From: Tubulanus polymorphus
Taxonomy: Eukaryota > Nemertea > Palaeonemertea > Tubulaniformes > Tubulanidae
Reading direction: 5' to 3'
DNA: 64,000 nt
Assembly (NCBI RefSeq): GCF_964204645.1
Contig: NC_134028.1
Location: 26,200,153-26,264,152 of the forward strand
Position numbers and translations under genes: made by a program. Within the stretch, counting starts at the first letter, position 1; each line of letters begins with the position of its first letter. Positions 28,695-40,500 of the stretch are shown one piece after another. The notes under the pieces are model-generated. The model did not search any database. It was not told where the DNA came from and saw only the letters and a program-made list of their open reading frames with translations.

Positions 28695-31247
28695 CAGTAG
28701 AGTTAGAGATGAATCATTTATTATACAGTAATCAGAGTCACACAGATTTACAGCTCGCTCTCTCTCTCTCTACTAATTATATGCATATTTCATGTATCTG
28801 TTACACGACTTCTATAGAGAAACGATGGTTATATAGAATATGTAACGCGCTCTTCAGATATTTATGATCGCGAATCGCTTTTCACAAATGTAATAATAAA
28901 ACACTGGCGGCGTTTGTTCATACGTACTTCTGCATGACGACATCCTGGTAGATAACGGCGTCTGCTTTCAGCGTGAAATTCTCCAAGTCGAGTTGATGGA
29001 TGTTTCCGCTTTCGGTGCCCAACAATAAAGTTTTACCGTCAGCTGTTAAACAAGCTACAGTCAATTCCATCAGTCTCCTGTTAAATACAATACATACATT
29101 GTATTTTATTACGATATATACAAATTTAAATCACAAAGCCTATCAATTGAAAACTATCGTTATGAGTTAGTGATTTCATAAGGATTGAATTTCTACACCA
29201 AACTGGTGCCTATCGAGGCCTTTTTTTATTTTGCTCTTCTGGAAGATTTCATATTCTTTCTGCCACCACAGATATGGAAGAATCGAAATTCTAGAAGAGT
29301 TCTGCCAGAATACGGAAGAATCGGAAATTTCTGCACATCATAGAAATCTAATGTAGAATCCTCTACTTGGGACTGACAACCACTTTACTAACAGTCTTAT
29401 CAAGCCTATAAGATTTGTTAGGCCTATATCGTTTTCTTTTTTACTTTTATAGGTAACTTCCCCTTTTTCGGGTATCTTTCCCAGTAATCACCCACAAGAA
29501 TGGTATCAAATTCATTCCGTGCCATTTGGGTCTCGAAAAGAATGGAACAATATTCATTCCCGAAAGCGTAGTTAGGTCAGACAGAACGATTAGCTATCGA
29601 TAACTACAGCGTTTATCGCATGTTGCTAGCGGCAACGGTACTCATCTCTCAAGTAACGCGCGCGACGACGACGGCAACAGATCTCAGACAATGAGAGCGT
29701 AACGATACACGAATTCAGAGAACGATACACAATTCAAAACCGTTGCCAAGAATGTATTGATTTTAAACTACTATTCGTTATCTCTTACTCAGTATATGAC
29801 TCAATTTGATACTGTGTGATGATTAATGGTGTTTGAAAAACATGTGTAACCACTAAAGGTTATCTTATGTAACTTGTTCAAACGTACCCTTCTTCCATTG
29901 TAAATGTTCGAACGTGATCCAAATCACTGCCGTTGATCTCCCACAAGTGAACCGTGTTGTCGCGACACACGCTCAAAAGTCGACCCTGAAATTTTTTTAA
30001 AACAATTCAGACATTGCTCCCACAAAACAATTCTCAAGTTTTTTCCTAAGTATTTCATGGGTGATATTTCAATTTTGCCAAATGAAAATGTGGTCTCTGT
30101 ATGAAACATGGTTTGTAGCAGCAAGACTATAAGTAGTCACATGATAGCAGTTCATCATTATTCGCCAAACATAACAACAATCTACAGACAAATTGCCCAG
30201 AATTTTTTTAACCAAAAAATATCACTTATTAGACTTGCTACCAGCATGCTACGGGGACGTCAACATTTTAGTGGTGAGAATTTTAGTGGTGAGTTTAAAT
30301 TCCCAAGCTTTTCCTGATTCCCGGCAATGAAGCATGCGTTGACGACTATTCTGACAGCAATTTCAAAATTGACTCACCTGCTCTGGGAGGAAGATCAACT
30401 GCCCGACCGTTTCACCGCTCTCCAGGACATTGTCAAATTCGACCCCCGGCTTTCCGAAGCTTCGATCGCGTCAAGGAATTTCATAATACCGCGAAACGAA
30501 ATTCAATATCGATTATAAGGAAATTAATTTTAGCTCGGGCTGTAAAAGGATACATCTTGATGACGCCGGTCTTGGTGGCAATCGCCAACAAGTTGAGGGA
30601 AGGATCGTAGGCAAGAGCTGACGGTTTGTGTGGAAATCCATGATCCGTACACTAATAATACAATTAAACAAACTTATAAATATGAAACCCCTGAAATAGT
30701 AAACACACAGTCACTCGAACACAACCAGCTCCACAGCTGTGCGTATTGCATTCATAAACACTCTGATCAAACTCAACAACCTACAACAGTACAACTGGAG
30801 AACCAAGATTCTGATTCTATAGAAAACGTATCCATGCACGCAGGATCTGAAGGTCTAAACGAATTTGTTCCGAGGCAAATAAATCAGAATGGTACACTTC
30901 GACAAAATATCATTTTCAAGAATATCAAAAAATGAAATTCTACATTTGCTTCACACAAAATGCTCTTTTTAGATTTATTTACTCGACAACAATTTGCTCC
31001 TTAAAATGAATAAAGCGCTTGAGATTACACAAGTATCATTAGTCCCTCTCTAGATCGGCCCATGTCTTGAAATGGGTCTAAGGAACAAAACAATCATTAG
31101 CTACAGCTGAAGATCTCAGTAGAGCTGTGAGACTGTACAACTACTGGTACTTACTTTTTGGAATTGTAACAGATCCTGTGCTAATTTAGTCTTACGACTG
31201 CTGTCCTTCGGTTTCATTCGACGAAACTGTTTAAATATCGCACTCAT
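16212..31247 (-). CDS. LLGL: Lethal giant larvae (LLGL / l(2)gl) homologue, complete, 24 exons
   Basis: Minus-strand exons: 31247-31155, 30651-30554, 30459-30378, 29985-29888, 29077-28928, 28476-28404, 27526-27307, 26747-26693, 26259-26117, 24967-24723, 24656-24583, 24454-24307, 24027-23699, 23488-23180, 22928-22660, 22309-22193, 21833-21667, 21578-21473, 21217-21097, 20628-20437, 20091-19927, 19387-19242, 17651-17548, 16256-16212. Every junction is GT-AG and phases match, giving about 1182 aa (fly about 1160, human 1020-1064). It aligns along its whole length with animal Lgl: N-terminal [16 protein letters not shown] repeats ([35 protein letters not shown]), [30 protein letters not shown]. 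Lgl is a double beta-propeller cortical polarity scaffold that binds myosin II and the aPKC/Par6 complex. ATG 31247 is chosen because the upstream in-frame Met (31304) lies before a good acceptor at 31292. The last exon is the least certain. Confidence 0.93.
17893..18016. repeat. 124-bp MITE-like element with 16-bp inverted ends
   Basis: Begins ggcctaagtcagatat and ends with the exact complement atatctgacttaggcc. The interior is AT-rich, about 90 bases, with no coding capacity. It lies in an LLGL intron between exons 23 and 22. Confidence 0.85.
18820..19208. repeat. About 389-bp foldback element, CAGGGTGGCCACTT ends
   Basis: cagggtggccactt at 18820 and aagtggtcaccctg at 19195 are inverted copies with one mismatch. 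The inside is repetitive, with recurring gaccc, cagggac and ttccctgattt motifs. Partial relatives appear near 22985-23030 and 63133-63170 (ggtggccacttaat with aaaatcagggaattt). It is intronic in LLGL. Confidence 0.65.
19614..19737. repeat. Foldback element, AGCCGGTTYCATAG ends
   Basis: agccggtttcatagccaaga at the left and the complement of tatggaaccggct at the right flank a 124-bp interior that itself contains the near-palindrome agactggtcttaagt. It is intronic in LLGL. Confidence 0.7.
22660..23488 (-). other. LLGL: LLGL phospho-regulated basic motif and expanded charged linker (exons 14-15)
   Basis: Residues about 641-662 ([20 protein letters not shown]) form the polybasic membrane-binding and aPKC-target segment. 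Lgl proteins I know carry three serines here (K-S-LKKS-LR-x-S). In this protein the first is K645; S649 and S653 remain. Next comes a low-complexity stretch of about 95 residues rich in K, E, P, S and A ([14 protein letters not shown], then Glu-rich and poly-Ala tracts), spanning the exon junction at 23180/22928. It ends at the conserved [20 protein letters not shown]. The vertebrate linker here is much shorter. Reading is unbroken across the intron. Confidence 0.85.
25118..25600. repeat. 57-bp minisatellite with telomere-like motif
   Basis: About nine units of gaccagtgacatcacaggca/ctcatgactgccagctaacc/ctaaccctaggtcaggt. Seven full-length units carry two or more ccctaa-type hexamers; two shortened units (near 25179 and 25500) lack that third. 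The 57-base period is 19 codons, which keeps a 195-codon frame open on the plus strand with a repeated peptide. It sits in the LLGL intron between exons 10 and 9, antisense to the gene. Confidence 0.92.
27250..27300. repeat. 17-bp tandem repeat, three copies
   Basis: tatcagggtactcgggtatcagggtactc-type units lie directly downstream (minus strand) of the LLGL exon ending at 27307. The array is within eight bases of the donor site. Confidence 0.8.
28608..28692. repeat. (AT)n microsatellite
   Basis: About 40 AT dinucleotides in the LLGL intron between exons 6 and 5. Confidence 0.97.
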
Positions 31248-31291
31248 TTTGTCGCGGTTTCTTTTACTTTCTTCCTTTTTAGTAGATTTAA
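31155..31291 (-). other. LLGL: First coding exon of LLGL with short 5' UTR
   Basis: The exon is bounded upstream by a strong acceptor on the minus strand (ttttgtttaattcag, cut at 31292) and downstream by aaaaa|gtaagt. It holds 44 untranslated bases and the first 31 codons from ATG 31247. The acceptor implies at least one further upstream non-coding exon. Confidence 0.75.
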
Positions 31292-31339
31292 CTGAATTAA
31301 ACAAAACAGAAGCAATTTTATCGATTTTAATTCACACAG

Positions 31340-31455
31340 TTCTGAACCCAGTACTACAGTCCTGGACCGAGTACTACAGATCTGTACCAAGTTTCACAGT
31401 CCTGGACCCAGTTCCACAGTTCTGAACCCAGTTCCACAGTCCTGGACCCTGTTCC
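31340..31455. repeat. About 23-bp tandem repeat (cagt-cctggaccc-agt type)
   Basis: About five diverged units of cacagttctgaacccagttc or cacagtcctggacccagttc. The same 'gaactgggtcc' words occur at the ends of foldback repeats elsewhere in the window (51880-51895, 55640-55655), so this array may derive from one of them. Confidence 0.75.
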
Positions 31456-32588
31456 ACCTTTTTTCCCGCTTAGTTTGACAACAAAATTAAGATTGTTAGT
31501 TCCATTCATTTGCGATGAAATATTCTAAGCTCTAAAAGTCAAATTTTATCTCGAAACAGAGGAACTGGGTTCATTAATTCTAAATATCTTTAAGTCATAC
31601 CCTGGCAGCAGCAGCAGATGTCTCTGAGCAATTCAAAACACTAGCTCTGTGTATGAGTCTCACTGTATCTCACTGTATGAATATAACTACAGTTTTTCTC
31701 ATATATAAACAACGTGTGCTTGGTTTTTGTCGCAATACACGCGTCATATACAGAAATACAGACAATGTAGCAATTCATTTCAAATGTGTGATCATCATTG
31801 CGTCACACGTGTTGTTTTATTGTCGTCTCTCGACAAAATGTGTGCTCCACAAAACAATTACTAGAAAACTTAGTAAATTTAGATCATTCGAACAATGCTG
31901 CACAGTCCAATAACTGCCCGCAATAGTTCGAAATCATGAGTTCAAATATAAACAAACGCATATAGCCTATAAATAAGCTGGTTTTGGAATGTGAAGTTCA
32001 ATCCAGTTTGAATATAGCCTAACCGTTGGAAAATATTTGAAATTTGAATAGCGATCTTGACACGTGAAAAATTGTCTAAAAGTGCAAAATTTTCTATATT
32101 AGAATACCTAGTCGGATTTTAATTCAGGGCTTGTTCCCACAAACTCCTAGGCCTAACTGAATTTACGAATGAAGAAATTAGAGATTTGAAGATTCTCGTG
32201 ATCCAGCAGAAACTCGATTGTCTCCCCTCCCAGACATCGTTTTTATAATCCGGGCGTTAATATAGACAGTGCACTACAATTCGTTTTTTATGCGTGCGAT
32301 TATTATTATGAATAGCAGGCGTTCCAACAAATAATTTACCATCTATTCACGCAAGAGCAGTAGTTAGTAGTGTGTAGTGTTATATGGGTATATTATGTAA
32401 TTCATCCGCTAATAAATAAAGAGGCAAACTCTACCAGTAAATGGCTGGCCTAGTAAAAAGAATAGATGAGAGGAGACACAATACCGAGTGAGTTGAGACT
32501 GCGAGCGAGTTCTCTCTGTGCGACGCGGAGTGGTTGAGATAGAGAGAGGAATGACTGATCGATAATGTCTGTTGTTTATTGCACGTAC

Positions 32589-32850
32589 CTGGATGTCTCT
32601 AGACCCGGTCGCAGCTTCTCCTGTAGCGAATCAGCCGAAATAATTCCTCAGTTATCTAGCAGTAGACGTTCTAGTTGTGATGGGCCGCTAATTGTCGCAG
32701 GCCCTCGTCGAAATAATCACCGATATTCGAATATAATCCTCGCCGAACGAAGTCGAATTCGAGCTGAGAGTCGGAGTCATAGACTGAGAAAATCCCGCCG
32801 CGTTTATTCACTACCTACACACCGAACCGTCTCAATACGCGACAATGTCT
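32589..32850 (-). promoter_or_regulatory. LLGL: Probable LLGL non-coding first exon / promoter region
   Basis: On the minus strand a consensus donor (gacatccag|gtacgtgc) ends at 32589 and fits the acceptor at 31292. The sequence behind it is richer in CpG than the surroundings, as expected for a promoter-proximal exon. The upstream boundary at about 32850 is a guess. A 95-codon plus-strand open frame overlaps it and probably is just its shadow. Confidence 0.45.
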
Positions 32851-33023
32851 GACACGTTTCAAAAACTAAAATTCAACTGAACTATCAAATTTTATTACCT
32901 AAAAGTTCGGTCTTTCGCATAGAATATGAACGATTTAAGTTGATATATCGTATTTTCAAAGTTATACGGTTTATATCTGTGAACTATTTCGAAGCATTAA
33001 TACGTTCGCCGGCTGGGCGTTGC

Positions 33024-33031
33024 TGACGTCA
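33024..33031. promoter_or_regulatory. CRE-like palindrome TGACGTCA
   Basis: An exact 8-base cAMP-response-element consensus in a relatively CpG-rich patch (about 33000-33120), between the divergent LLGL and collagen starts. CREB/ATF factors bind this word in animals. Chance occurrence cannot be excluded. Confidence 0.35.
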
Positions 33032-33848
33032 TATTGTATTTAGGGAATTCCCTAGTTCGTGCGCGTGCGAATAGGTGGCGAGTTCGTCGCACGGTACCGG
33101 CACTTGCCAGAGACAACTCTGCGTTGACCGGGTCAAAGCAATGTTGCTATGACTGATTGAACTGATCGTGGACGTACTAGAGTAAACTAAACTCCAGTTC
33201 AAACGTCCATGAGCTGATCAGTTATTGATTCAATACATGGATACTTCATTCAAAATGTGAAATCATGATTAATTTAATATTCTCTCTAACTAAAAAGGTT
33301 TCATAATTTATCTATCAGTGAGAGTTTGCAAATCTAACCCCTGACTGAAGTAGACACTTCGCTTTTATACAATTTGGTAAATAGACGAGAGAACACGTTT
33401 AATGCTCTAACGAACCGTGAATTGATAGTTTCTCAAAACTTCACTGTACGGTTTCGCCATCTTCTGATCATACGTCGAACTGAAAGTCGAAGAAGGTTGG
33501 GCAGCCTTCGACGAATCAACCAGTGAAAGCATAAAATTCACATTTCCCAGATAAATTTATAGAATACACAATAATAGACTAACAAACGATATCTTTTGAA
33601 GCTAAAACTGTGTTTTAAAATTCAGAGCGTTTTGCATCATTGCATATTGAGATGCGAGAAATTCGGCCAATAACCTGCCCTACCTATTGAGAAACTTTTT
33701 CGATTCGTCCCGTTTGTTTTCTTACGGCGGTTTCATTAATGATGGTGAAGTGATACGAGCGATATCTGATGAGTTCTACCAGTTAAAAATCGGTGTTTTC
33801 TAATTGTCGTACGGCATGAATTAGGTGTCCCGGCGGACTAACGAAATT

Positions 33849-34525
33849 ATGGGCACGACAAAAGACGATACGGTCGTAGGATCGAACCCGGGACTGCGTC
33901 TCGGAAGGAATATATTCGTATCGATTTTGTGTATCGTAGTATTAGTTACGACGGCGTGGGTTTTTTATTTGAACACCTATAAATTCCGACAGTTACACGA
34001 TCGTCTCGAAACGTTAGAAAAACAATGTAACAACAAACATCAACAAACGCCGGATTTAAGCGTACATATCGAAAAATATTTAGAGAATAATATCGATCGT
34101 CTTCTTGAGCAGGTAAGTTATGTATTAGAAAAAAATGAATATATCAATAGACTTTGACCATGTGCTCCTTCATTAAAAATGAAAATCGCTATTATTTTGA
34201 TGATTGGTGCTACGTTGTTAAACTCATGCATTTAAATATCGATTTGATATCCTTGCATATTAGTGGTTAATTCGTTTTATTAATTAGATTAGATTAATGA
34301 TTCTAAGGATTAATTGTGTGTGCTAAAATCTGTCACCAATGTCTTTTTTGAGTATTTGTAAAATCATAGTTTTTTAATGTGTTTAGATTTTGAATGGTGT
34401 AAGAATATTAGATTATTTTAGATGTAATTGATTGCCTATTCTATGATTTATGTTTCAGCATTTGAAAAAAGTTAAAACCTACAGAGCAAAGCGTTCTGTA
34501 GATAGTGGATGTACATGTCCCCCTG
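33849..34525 (+). other. MACIT collagen N-terminal region: membrane anchor, coiled coil, furin site
   Basis: Two exons. The first encodes 88 residues: a short hydrophilic head with GLRLGR before the membrane, a 21-residue hydrophobic segment (residues 21-41), and heptad-like [14 protein letters not shown]. The second continues with [26 protein letters not shown] matches R-X-(K/R)-R proprotein convertase sites. The two cysteines after it (CTC) are placed to cross-link the trimer at the start of the triple helix. Confidence 0.9.
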
Positions 34526-37500
34526 GTAAGTACGCATGCAATACAAAACCATATGAAGTTCACGAGTAGAAATGTATTTTGAATTGAAGGCAATTGTTAA
34601 GTTATAGAGATGTACTTTTTAAGATTGCAATATTTTCTCCAAAAATTAAAGATATTCATTCGAAGAAAGTTATGGAAAATTCTTCCCCAATTTCAGAAGA
34701 ATATTTATAACAAAGCTAAAATGATGAAGGTTATTTCTATCTGTATAATGCGGTATTGGGGAAGAATTTCTCTATACCAATCAGGGGGGAACTCTTGAGT
34801 AGCATCTGTTAGGTGCATTATAACTATGTATCATCATGTGCTGCATGTCATGTATCTCTCTACAGAGAGATGGAGCATCTATTGTAAAATAAGCTAAACA
34901 AAGTTAATAATATGATATTGTGTTTAATCGATTTAAATCTGCGGGTTTTATGGTGTTTATAGTAGGATTTCTATAAGGTTTATTTACGAAAAGAAGCCTA
35001 AATGCATTGACTTGTGACAGATTATCACATAGTCTGGTGAACTTTAGTATTGTATTCCTATTGGGCGCGATTTTGGGTTATAAACATTCCATCTTTTACA
35101 GGAAAATTCTGATTGAGTTGCTGATTTAGGCTTTGAAGATTAACCATAGTTAAAATGCTTTAACTTTTTTTATCCCTCTCCTCGACAGATTATCCGAGTC
35201 TGGTGAGCTTTGTGTTTCTATTGGGCACAATTTTGGGTTGCAAACATTCCATCTTTTACATGAAAAAATGAACAAAATATTCTGATTAAGTTGCTTATTT
35301 AGGATTTACCGATCTAACCATTTTAAGCTTTAAATTTTTTGCCTCGCGGATGGATGGGGTTCGATTATCATAAAATCGTTCAGTAATTTTTGATGGCTGG
35401 GATTTTCTGATGGTTGGTATTTTCTGATAACAGCTCACTGATTTCCACACTCACTCATTGACTCCCCCTCCATTTATCAGCCTCTGATAATAAACCTATA
35501 CAGACTCTCTACGCTTTACTCTACAGCTGCTGCGCCGGGTATTAAAACATAGATCGCTTTTTTTCCAGTTCATGTAACTCCGCAGCGAAACCACCTGAAA
35601 TCTCCGCCTAAAGTTCTGCTTCATTGAAATCTGTCTTTTACCACACCACACTTCCCTTCAATAAAAACTACTGTTATCTACTGTGTGTATACCACCGTCT
35701 ACTGCAGGTTCTTCAAAATACTTTCACCGAAGAATGAGAAACATACACACCCTAAATTCTATCTATGCAGGGCGGATTCAAGATCCCTGCCTCCCCATTA
35801 GAGGTTGCCATTTTCTTTAAGACAGAGATTGTTTAAAAACCTGCAAATTTTATGCTAATCCTCTTGGAAATTTCATCTTTTCATAGATTGATTTCTTCAA
35901 ATATATCGAACACTGAGGGTGTGGCTCTTCTTAGGCCTTCACCATGGCTGCTTTATCAGAGAAATCCTGAAAATTCTAGAGCCCAGCTTTTCACTTTTCC
36001 TAGATCCGTCCTTGCTATGAGGAATCTTTATTTCAAATGAGTATTCTAAATCCGGCTACAAAAAAGGGAAATTCAATTTGAAGGCTTAAATACCCTACAA
36101 GAATTATTATTCTGGTGTAGCCATGGTTATAATCTATAAACTGGAGCGACCAGAAACTATCTCGTATCTACTGACAGAAAGACTATAAGAGACCTTAAAA
36201 AATCTTAACTTCTTAAAAATCTGAGTTAATCTGTGTTTGTTTAGGTTTTCTCATTACATAAGTGTTAATACATATTAGTTTTTCTTCTTCGCTACTAGAA
36301 ATGACTAGTTATATAATAGATAGCTAGTATTGTTTTTTTAGTTAGTCGGTGGTGTATATGTGGAACGTGGAGTGTACTCTGAAAACTATCGTCGATGTTT
36401 ATCGAGATATGAATGAATACATTAAGTTGGAGAGGTGCCACGTCCCGCCTTAAAATTCAAGTGCTTTATTTTTCGTAAAGTCGTAAAGTCAATATGAATA
36501 GAATCGACAATCCCGGGTTTTCAATCCCAGGTTAAAGACACCGACACTGTCACCTTTTAGATTATATATTCATGTTTTCTTTTATCTACGACAACTTCGG
36601 AAGATTTTTTAATGCGATCAAAACGAATTTACTCGAAACGAAGGAAGGTTCTAGATCTAGAAACCTCTAGATCTCTCTAACTGTTGTATTCGAAGTTAAT
36701 TCCATAGATTTCTGAGTTTGCTATGATTAGTTGATATGAGAATCAGGTGGAGAATATCTCTTCGGTTATTAACACCTCATTTATAAGACTGAAATGAATC
36801 AGACCTTTCCCCCTCTACTCTCTTCCCTTGCCCTCTCTCATATCCATCTTCTTTCCTTCACTCTCCCATCTTCTCAGATCTTCACCGATACCGTAATGTA
36901 TCACTTTGTATTGTGCCATGGACTGGTATTTTATAATTTGAGCTGTCCAAATGATAAACTTATTAGCGTCATCAGAGGGGGTGGGGACAACCCCCTTTTA
37001 AAATCCAAGTTCTATATTTTTTTAGATCCGAATTGCATTTTTTTTTCATATTCCGGAAATTTCATTAATATTTTGCATTATTTAGTCCAGAAAAAGCTCC
37101 TCTTAATCTTCAGATTTCAGAAAGTAAAACTATTTAAGAACTTTCAAGCAATTTCATGGATTCAGAAATACTTGTTTGACTTCAGTGCTCGGCGGATACA
37201 GTGCAAAGTATTGCATAATAGTACCGCTTGTATCAAATCTGACCCCCTTTAAAAATTCCTTGTGACGACCCTGTAATTTGTCCTGAAACTAAGGAATTAT
37301 TTCAATAAATCGATTTATTCTGTTAATTAATTGGTAGAAATTATAATTGTGGGTTTTATCTGCAGGATGAGCTGAATGAAAGAGTTAGATGAATTTAGTT
37401 TATATCTCGCAGAGAGTTTCTGCTTACCGGTATCTGATGTATTCATTGCAAGTTGAAATCTTGACATTTAAACAGTTTTATGGTGAACTATATAGAAACC

Positions 37501-40500
37501 TTTCCTGTGTATAATGAATTCTCAATTAATAAACCCGCTATAGGTCAAATCGTAATTGTTTCAATTCAATTTTGTTCAGAGATGTGTTATATCTGAATGA
37601 GTGCTATATCTTACTACATTTAGCTATTCTATAAGAAAATGTTGTAAAACGATATAGTGGATTCTAGGTCAGGTCTGTAGCATGGCAGGTTTGGGGGTTT
37701 GAACAAATTAGTTTTGCTCATTTTTAATTCAAAAAAATATTTAAAAACTATTACATCATGGTACATTAACTATGTTCATTTACTTAAACCTTCTTTGTCA
37801 GGCGCATTGGAAGCAATTGCTGATTTCCGACAGGTTCTAATATTGCTGCGGCGAATTGACTTCACACTTGTCAAAAACATAGAAATGAAAAAAATGTCAT
37901 CCAGTAAATTATTGCTGTGGCTTTCATCTCTGCAATTGCTACAGTTGTAACACCTCTGGTTGCATCATTAGAAATCGCTCAGAGGCTATATCTGAGCATC
38001 CAACGTTATAAGGCTTTTCTTGGGGAGGGCTACAGAACCCACTTCACGTATAAATAAAGTTTAAAACGACCCCACCCACATATTCAGCATGTTATGGGCC
38101 TGTTATGAGTTATACTTCATGGACCATTTATTCCTGTTCCACATGTCTTGAATCATTAAGTCTGTAGATTCTGCTAATAGTTTATTATCATATGAAGTAA
38201 CTTATGCTGTAATTTTAACTCTGGGTGTTTTCAGGCTGAAATTGCTAATTAAGTATTTCTTGTAGGTGTAATGATTATTAGGTGAACTGTATAAACAGTC
38301 TGCCAGGGTGATTATGATGTAAGAATGTAAACATGAATAGAGTCATTCTATAAGCTTCATTAGTCCCGGTCCGATCCAGAAGCCTGGAGTTCTTACCATT
38401 TCCTAGAATGAATGAACCGCAGTTCGCTGATCTGATTTGATTTTATGCTTCACTTCCATCTCTAGTTCAACTTATGTTTAGGCGAAACTATTTCGGTAGT
38501 TTTGTTTGGCTTGACTTCAAAAGCATAAGCCAGTTCCCTACGGCTGAGTACTAACAACCCCTGCAGAGCCAGATCTGGTATAACACTGACCTACCCAACC
38601 CTGTTACCAGCATGTTTCACCCAAAATGAGAACGTATTGTAACAACAAATTGGGAGGTGTGGACCCCCTCAATCATTTCTGTAGTTGTAATTCGATAACA
38701 CATGATATTTGTGCTGGAAATATTTGAGGAGAATTGTTTTGTTGCGGTTGAAATATTTTTCACAGGAACGAATAGAAAACCTGTATCATTCCAACACAAC
38801 CGACCTCATAAACAGTTTACGCGTAGATGATACCGCGGCTGAACGTATTTCTTAGATTTCTCCAAGTTACCTGAGACAAAAAACCATTTCCTTGTGTATC
38901 TCTCAGTTTATTTATTGCCAACAGCTTCTTCTTATATCGAATGACGGATTTAAACCATCGTCAATGATCCCCCCAGGAATCTGTTTCAAACTGTCTTTCT
39001 TAGATATTGTGTTTATTGTCACTAATAAAACTAATGAAAGCAGCTATTACACGGGCATGTTTTGGGCCGAGCCAACCATTCACATTAGTGCCAACAGGCT
39101 CGTCCATCAGACGAGGTCCAAATTATTCCATTTGCTTGCAACATCATCCAGCATCTTAGTAATGAGTTAATGATTTACGCATGAATTTACTTAGACACGG
39201 AACTATGAAAGTAGACCCTGTGTTTGTATGTTCAATGTATTTGAAGTAATTTAACTGAAATAAATACTGATATAAAATGATTTACTGGCTACATATCGTA
39301 TAGGTACCAATAGGTTAAAAGCGGTGCTGTTTTGATCAAAGCTCTTTATCTCACCACCCTCTCTCTCTCTCTCTCTCTGTGCGTCTCATAAATTTCAACA
39401 ACTCTCTCTCATTATTTGCTCGGGTAAACACTAATTTAATATGATACACGTTGAACAACCAGAAACAACTGATACAATCAAAGCGTTGAAAATATCAAAG
39501 TAGAAAATAAGCCTTGAAAAGAGATTGCATCGCGTTGCATATTGAATGAAAGCCTGGTGCAAACTTGATGATTTTTATTTGCAAATGGTAACAAAATTGA
39601 AGCGAATTTTTTACTTTCAGCGAAAATGACAACAAATCGTTGATTAGTGACTGGATTTACAACTGCCGTACTGGGCACTTTTTCCTGCAAAAACGGCACC
39701 GAAAACAAATCCTCTGTCTATTCTCAATTTCACATAACATTAGATTTTGGGTACAGGTTAATAATATATTCTAATTGAAGCCAATGTGGCAGACAAGAAG
39801 CCATTGTGGCAGAGATGATGGTGGCAGATATTTCGTCTGGTTGCTAGGGTTAGAAGAAATATTTTTCTGTCCTCCCCTGGAAAAGTGCCTGTTAAAAATC
39901 CTTCCTCTAAGTAATTTAGAAAAGGCCTCTTGATCCACTAATGTAGCGTAGATCGTTGATTCTTTAGATGCAAGGATTCGATGATAATAAATTTCGTTTA
40001 GAAGAAGATTTAACGTTGTCGGTTTAATTCAGGGTATGAATATTTTCAAAAGAATTTCAAATAGACGAAAATAAGACGAAAAACTGTCGTCTACATAGAA
40101 AATACAATAGAATTCAATTGACTTCAATTAGGTCAACAATATTAATGTGAAACGCATTATAAACTGTATCAAGTGACATTTTATACAAGAGTTTATTGCT
40201 GCATGTGTACAGGACTGACAGGTCCTTGACAAAAAAAAATAAATATTGTATAGACTTTTTAATGTTAAGCTTTATCAAAGCTCTCTTGAGTTGTTTGTTT
40301 TGGGGAGGCACCAAACGGATGGACCTGGAATATATTTCTTAAAATTGTACTTAAGTTTTTTTTGGGAAAAAATATCGATTATCGTTTTAAATTTCTACAA
40401 TATATTTTCTCCTGGAAAATATATTGCAAGTTACTCTAATTCATCGTGATTACAACCCGTGCCTGCTCTAACCCGTGCCTGCTCCAACCCGTGCCTGCTC

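Noticed and set aside
32565-32852. 95-codon plus-strand open frame between LLGL and the collagen
   Set aside because: No domain, and it overlaps the likely LLGL non-coding first exon on the other strand; GC-rich DNA readily leaves such frames open.
33825-33848. Collagen open frame starting at 33825
   Set aside because: The codon at 33825 is GTG. The first ATG in this frame is at 33849 and has a good start context, so I use that.
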